Of a DNA stretch of 64,000 nucleotides, positions 61,871 through 64,000 are shown one piece after another. This DNA comes from Cytobacillus firmus NBRC 15306 (GTDB taxonomy: Bacteria; Bacillota; Bacilli; Bacillales; Cytobacillaceae). Every line of letters starts with the position of its first letter. The stretch's first letter is position 1. A model generated the notes under the pieces. It did no database searches, was not told the DNA's origin, and was given only the letters and a program-made list of their open reading frames with translations. The stretch lies in contig NZ_BCUY01000011.1 in assembly GCF_001591465.1 (NCBI RefSeq), forward strand, positions 1 to 64,000. Direction: 5' to 3'. Both the position numbers and the translations under genes were made by a program.

Positions 61871-61883
61871 AAAGTATACAACC
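61871..61883. promoter_or_regulatory. GTATAC operator, site 8 (ferredoxin 2)
   Basis: AAAGTATACAACC (core 61874-61879) keeps the right half of the consensus but has A for the first G of GGTATAC. Just upstream of ferredoxin 2. Confidence 0.5.
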
Positions 61884-62034
61884 TTTATGGAAGATTAGCA
61901 AACTGGTTTTTTATTTTTTTGTTGAATTAATACCGGATGCGGAATCAGCTTGTTCCTTTTTGCGAAATTATTAAAAAATTTAGAATATATCATTGAATTA
62001 CTTGAAACTTTAGTATAAAATACATTTAAAGTCA

Positions 62035-62048
62035 ATGGTATACAATAT
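62035..62048. promoter_or_regulatory. GTATAC operator, site 5 (111-aa gene / ferredoxin 2)
   Basis: ATGGTATACAATAT (core 62038-62043) in the 306-base region between ferredoxin 2 and the divergent 111-aa gene. Could act on either. Confidence 0.65.
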
Positions 62049-62130
62049 TCCAACGAAAGAGGAGGTATGCTGGCTAATTACATATTAATTAATACTTTGA
62101 AAATATCTATAAATAAAAGGAGTGTTTTAA

Positions 62131-62466
62131 TTGGGTAAATATATTGTATTAACAAATAAAGATACTTTCCAGACCATTCTTGAAAACGAGGGTTTAAAGC
62201 CGGTTGAGACGTATCATTTCTATTTTTTCGATAAGCTGAAGGCTAAGTACACTATTGCAGAAGTTTTGGATGAGAATATGAAAATCAAATTATATGAAGA
62301 ATATGAAGGAAAAGAGTATGTAAATCATATCGGTGTTAAATTTTTTGAACGTTTTGAAACGCTGGAAGCAGCCAGAGAAGAATTGGATGAGATTGTAAAG
62401 GCATCCGGCAATAGTGAGGACTCCATACATTCGAAGCTGGTTAAATCTGATGAAGTAGCAGTATAA
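62131..62466 (+). CDS. Orphan 111-aa protein in the GntR regulon
   Basis: 111 residues, soluble, mixed alpha/beta by composition, no signal or metal motif. A core YHFYFFDKLKAKYTIAEVLDENMKIKLYEEYEG (quoted by its ends YHFYFFD and EEYEG) is followed by a helical EAAREELDEIVKAS and a polar tail. I do not recognise it. The start is TTG 62131 with AAAGGAG at ideal spacing. It is divergent from ferredoxin 2 with a shared operator. Size and context would suit a small effector or subunit of an oxygenase, but that is speculation. Confidence 0.7.
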   Translation: MGKYIVLTNKDTFQTILENEGLKPVETYHFYFFDKLKAKYTIAEVLDENMKIKLYEEYEGKEYVNHIGVKFFERFETLEAAREELDEIVKASGNSEDSIHSKLVKSDEVAV

Positions 62467-62475
62467 AGTGAAACT

Positions 62476-62510
62476 TCAATCAGTGGGGAGTGCTTTTCTC
62501 CCTGCTGATT
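62476..62510 (+). terminator. Hairpin after the 111-aa gene
   Basis: AATCAG/GGGAG pairs with CTCCC/CTGATT around TGCTTTT; the following T-run is short, so a weak terminator. Confidence 0.45.
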
Positions 62511-62522
62511 GTTAGTTGAGGC

Positions 62523-62594
62523 CCACAGGACAAGGAAGGCTTCATGAGCATGAGCATCGCACGACCAAATGCGACAGCTTTTGGGAGGAAGTGG
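62523..62594. repeat. Interspersed hairpin repeat, copy 1
   Basis: 72 bases bounded by CCACAGGACAAGGAA and CAGCTTTTGGGAGGAAGTGG; the CCAC/GTGG ends pair. Copy 2 follows after 14 bases. Confidence 0.7.
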
Positions 62595-62608
62595 GTCCAA
62601 GGACGTTG

Positions 62609-62679
62609 CCACAGGACAAGGAAAGCTACGGCAGCGATACCTCGCACGACCGAAAGCGGCAGCTTTTGGGAAGATGTGG
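62609..62679. repeat. Interspersed hairpin repeat, copy 2
   Basis: 71 bases, same ends and the shared TCGCACGACC middle; inner AAAGCT/AGCTTT strengthens the hairpin. Followed by GGCGCTTTTTTT, so it can also terminate transcription. Non-coding. Confidence 0.7.
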
Positions 62680-62810
62680 CGCTTTTTTTAGTCTTTGTTC
62701 TTCTTTTCTTGCCTTTACGGGCAGTTTGACCCCCACTTATCCTCCCTTGATTCATCTGAGTCTTGATGTGGGTGTCTGACTGGCCGTTAGACTGCGATAA
62801 AAAATTTTTA

Positions 62811-62845
62811 AACCCGGGGGAAGCAGCTCTTCTTCCGGGTTTGCT
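62811..62845 (-). terminator. Hairpin with minus-strand T-run
   Basis: AAACCCGG..GGAAG pairs with CTTC..CCGGGTTT; the minus strand then reads TTTAAAAATTTTTT. A second terminator behind the 28-aa ORF. Confidence 0.55.
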
Positions 62846-62865
62846 GTTCACAAATAATTTTTATA

Positions 62866-62897
62866 AAAGAAAAAACCGCCAAAGCATGGCGGCATGA
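62866..62897 (-). terminator. Terminator of the 28-aa ORF
   Basis: Minus strand CCGCC-ATGCTTT-GGCGG followed by six T and CTTTT, directly after the 28-aa stop codon. Confidence 0.75.
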
Positions 62898-62984
62898 CTA
62901 GAATTTTAATGTTCTTCTTAAACGGGCTAATTTTCTTTCAGTTTTCTCAATTGCATATTTGGATCCAAAAAGAAAATGGAACAT
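62898..62984 (-). CDS. 28-aa basic small protein
   Basis: A short frame with an excellent AAAAAAGGAGG site eight bases before ATG 62984 and a terminator right after the stop: MFHFLFGSKYAIEKTE, then RKLARLRRTLKF. A hydrophobic start and a strongly basic amphipathic tail suggest membrane or RNA contact. A GTATAC operator (site 6) is 74 bases upstream, so it seems to belong to the GntR regulon. Divergent from the transporter gene. Too short for standard gene finders. Confidence 0.65.
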   Translation of the reverse strand: MFHFLFGSKYAIEKTERKLARLRRTLKF

Positions 62985-63054
62985 CGGGGCAGCCTCCTTT
63001 TTTCTCTATCCTTTTATCATTATTATATGATGACTTTTTCAGATTTACAATAAT

Positions 63055-63068
63055 ATTGTATACCAAAT
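63055..63068. promoter_or_regulatory. GTATAC operator, site 6 (28-aa ORF)
   Basis: ATTGTATACCAAAT (core 63058-63063), reverse complement of ATTTGGTATACAAT, between the 28-aa ORF and the transporter. Confidence 0.7.
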
Positions 63069-63125
63069 ACCAAAATATATTCGTATTTGTGGCTAATTTT
63101 TGAACAAATACATATAAAACGAGAT

Positions 63126-63139
63126 TTTGGTATACAATC
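63126..63139. promoter_or_regulatory. GTATAC operator, site 7 (transporter)
   Basis: TTTTGGTATACAAT (core 63130-63135), 45 bases before the transporter start; the best single match to the consensus. Confidence 0.75.
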
Positions 63140-63178
63140 CCCAGTGAAATGAAATTCAATATATTGAGGGTGTCTGAT

Positions 63179-64000
63179 ATGCTAAGAGTCTTATTTTTGA
63201 CGGTAATTGCTTTATATTTGCTGTCCACCTTGCTTCCGCAGTGGAATATTGATTCCCTGCTTTCTATCTTATGTCTTATCATCGTCGTTTTAACATTCCG
63301 GCTGACGAAGAAATTTGTTCAGATTCTCGGGGGCGTTTTCCTAACTTTTGGTGCAGTCCTGCTCTGGACGAGCAGCTCAGAGTGGCAGCAGTATATTTTT
63401 GCTTTTGGACCAATGCTTGACTTGCTTACCATGTTTACTTTAATACCCATTCTGGGGATTCCGGTTAAACTGGGACGTTACGGGGAAGGCATCCAGGCCA
63501 TCATTCAAAAACGTGTAAAAACATCTGGTCATTTGTATATGATGACTTCTGGAATCTCTTACTTTTTCAGCATTTTCATGAATCTTGCCACTCTTCCCAT
63601 GACTTATTATTCTATCAGGCCGGCACTGGGGAGCTTTCCGGTAAGGAACAAGGAGCGGTTCATGAGCAGGGCCATTTCCAGAGGGTTTGCGATGCCTTTA
63701 ATTTGGGCGCCTGTAACACCTATTGTGGGAATCGTGATAACGATGACGGGCGTCAGCTGGGGATCCATCCTCCCCTATGTCATCCCCCTGAGCATATTAG
63801 GATTAGCAATGGATTGGTTTATTGGATCCCGTCAGTCCAAGCCAATGAAACTTTCGCACTCTGGCGGAGAATCTGTGCATGAAACAGCTGCTGCCCTGGA
63901 AGCGGCTAATGACGGGCGCCCGGGCAGAGTATTTCAGATCCTCGGGGCCATCGCTATATTTAATGTCCTCGTATCCTTTGCAGAGACTCAAGTTTCATTG
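63179..64000 (+). CDS. Multi-pass membrane transporter, 3' end beyond window
   Basis: At least 274 residues, open to the window edge. About seven hydrophobic segments so far, with SIFMNLATLPMTYYSIRPALG, SRAISRGFAMPLIWAPVTPIVGIVITMTGVSWG (a Pro/Gly-rich re-entrant-like stretch) and a cytoplasmic loop after GSRQSKPMK. General look of the ion-transporter superfamily (DASS/ArsB/NhaD-like anion carriers), but I cannot name the family. ATG 63179 has GAGGGTG. The operator upstream suggests it imports the substrate of the local pathway. Confidence 0.75.
   Translation, partial: MLRVLFLTVIALYLLSTLLPQWNIDSLLSILCLIIVVLTFRLTKKFVQILGGVFLTFGAVLLWTSSSEWQQYIFAFGPMLDLLTMFTLIPILGIPVKLGRYGEGIQAIIQKRVKTSGHLYMMTSGISYFFSIFMNLATLPMTYYSIRPALGSFPVRNKERFMSRAISRGFAMPLIWAPVTPIVGIVITMTGVSWGSILPYVIPLSILGLAMDWFIGSRQSKPMKLSHSGGESVHETAAALEAANDGRPGRVFQILGAIAIFNVLVSFAETQVSL

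Noticed and set aside
62523-62679. CRISPR-like repeats
   Set aside because: Only two copies, too long, with internal variation and no cas genes.
62325-62851. Overlapping ORFs around the hairpin repeats
   Set aside because: They are translations of repeat DNA or antisense of the 111-aa gene, without ribosome binding sites.
62947-63282. 111-aa minus-strand ORF across the 28-aa gene and transporter start
   Set aside because: It covers two promoters and operators, has no ribosome binding site, and opposes a well-supported transporter start.
1-64000. tRNA, rRNA or intact insertion sequence
   Set aside because: No cloverleaf, rRNA signature, transposase or paired terminal repeats recognised on either strand.

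Overview
The window reads as chromosome from a low-GC, endospore-forming Bacillaceae (Cytobacillus/Mesobacillus/Bacillus-like; genus not resolvable by eye). The evidence is AGGAGG-type ribosome binding sites, many TTG starts, an orphan GerA-type germination subunit, a candidate sigma-K promoter, a sigma-B promoter, a LexA box, TnrA boxes and an S-box riboswitch. I found no rRNA, tRNA, CRISPR array or intact insertion sequence. Most genes lie on the minus strand.

Layout. 0-4.7 kb: two coiled-coil proteins, a probable spore-surface protein, a CsbD stress protein and a LytE-like cell-wall hydrolase. 5-16 kb: selB, coaW and ywaF; a SET-domain protein; a Dph6-like ATP-pyrophosphatase; SOS-controlled sbcDC; a SAM-riboswitch-controlled NhaC-family carrier (MetT-like); a cold-shock protein. 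16-29 kb: holin-like protein, DnaB/DnaD-like domain protein, a deletion-scarred stretch (SDR, ycgR and ycgQ remnants), chemoreceptor, candidate sRNA, VanW lipoprotein, symporter remnant, a DHA2 exporter with divergent TetR regulator, orphan gerAA and an FMN glutamate-synthase-like protein. 29-36.4 kb: an alpha-glucoside operon (lacI, binding protein, two permeases, two GH13 glucosidases) in which the first permease carries an in-frame TGA. 36.6-48.1 kb: complete nitrate assimilation, nasBCDE-hemD-nasF opposite a NarK-type transporter, with two exact TnrA boxes between them. 48-52.6 kb: LtaS-type synthase, serine hydrolase, lysozyme-like protein.

52.7-64 kb is the most unusual part. It holds a GntR/FCD regulator, two half-size CHR transporters, two 2Fe-2S ferredoxins, a heme-oxygenase-like diiron protein with all six metal ligands, a creatininase-family hydrolase, an aldehyde dehydrogenase, a GlcG/HbpS protein, RidA, hydroxypyruvate isomerase plus a beta-hydroxyacid dehydrogenase, an orphan 111-aa protein, an overlooked 28-aa ORF and the start of a large membrane transporter. 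Eight upstream sites share the motif TTTGGTATACAA, and in at least one promoter it overlaps the -10. I infer a local GntR-controlled oxidative catabolic regulon, probably for a nitrogen-containing organic acid or amide. The substrate cannot be read from the sequence.
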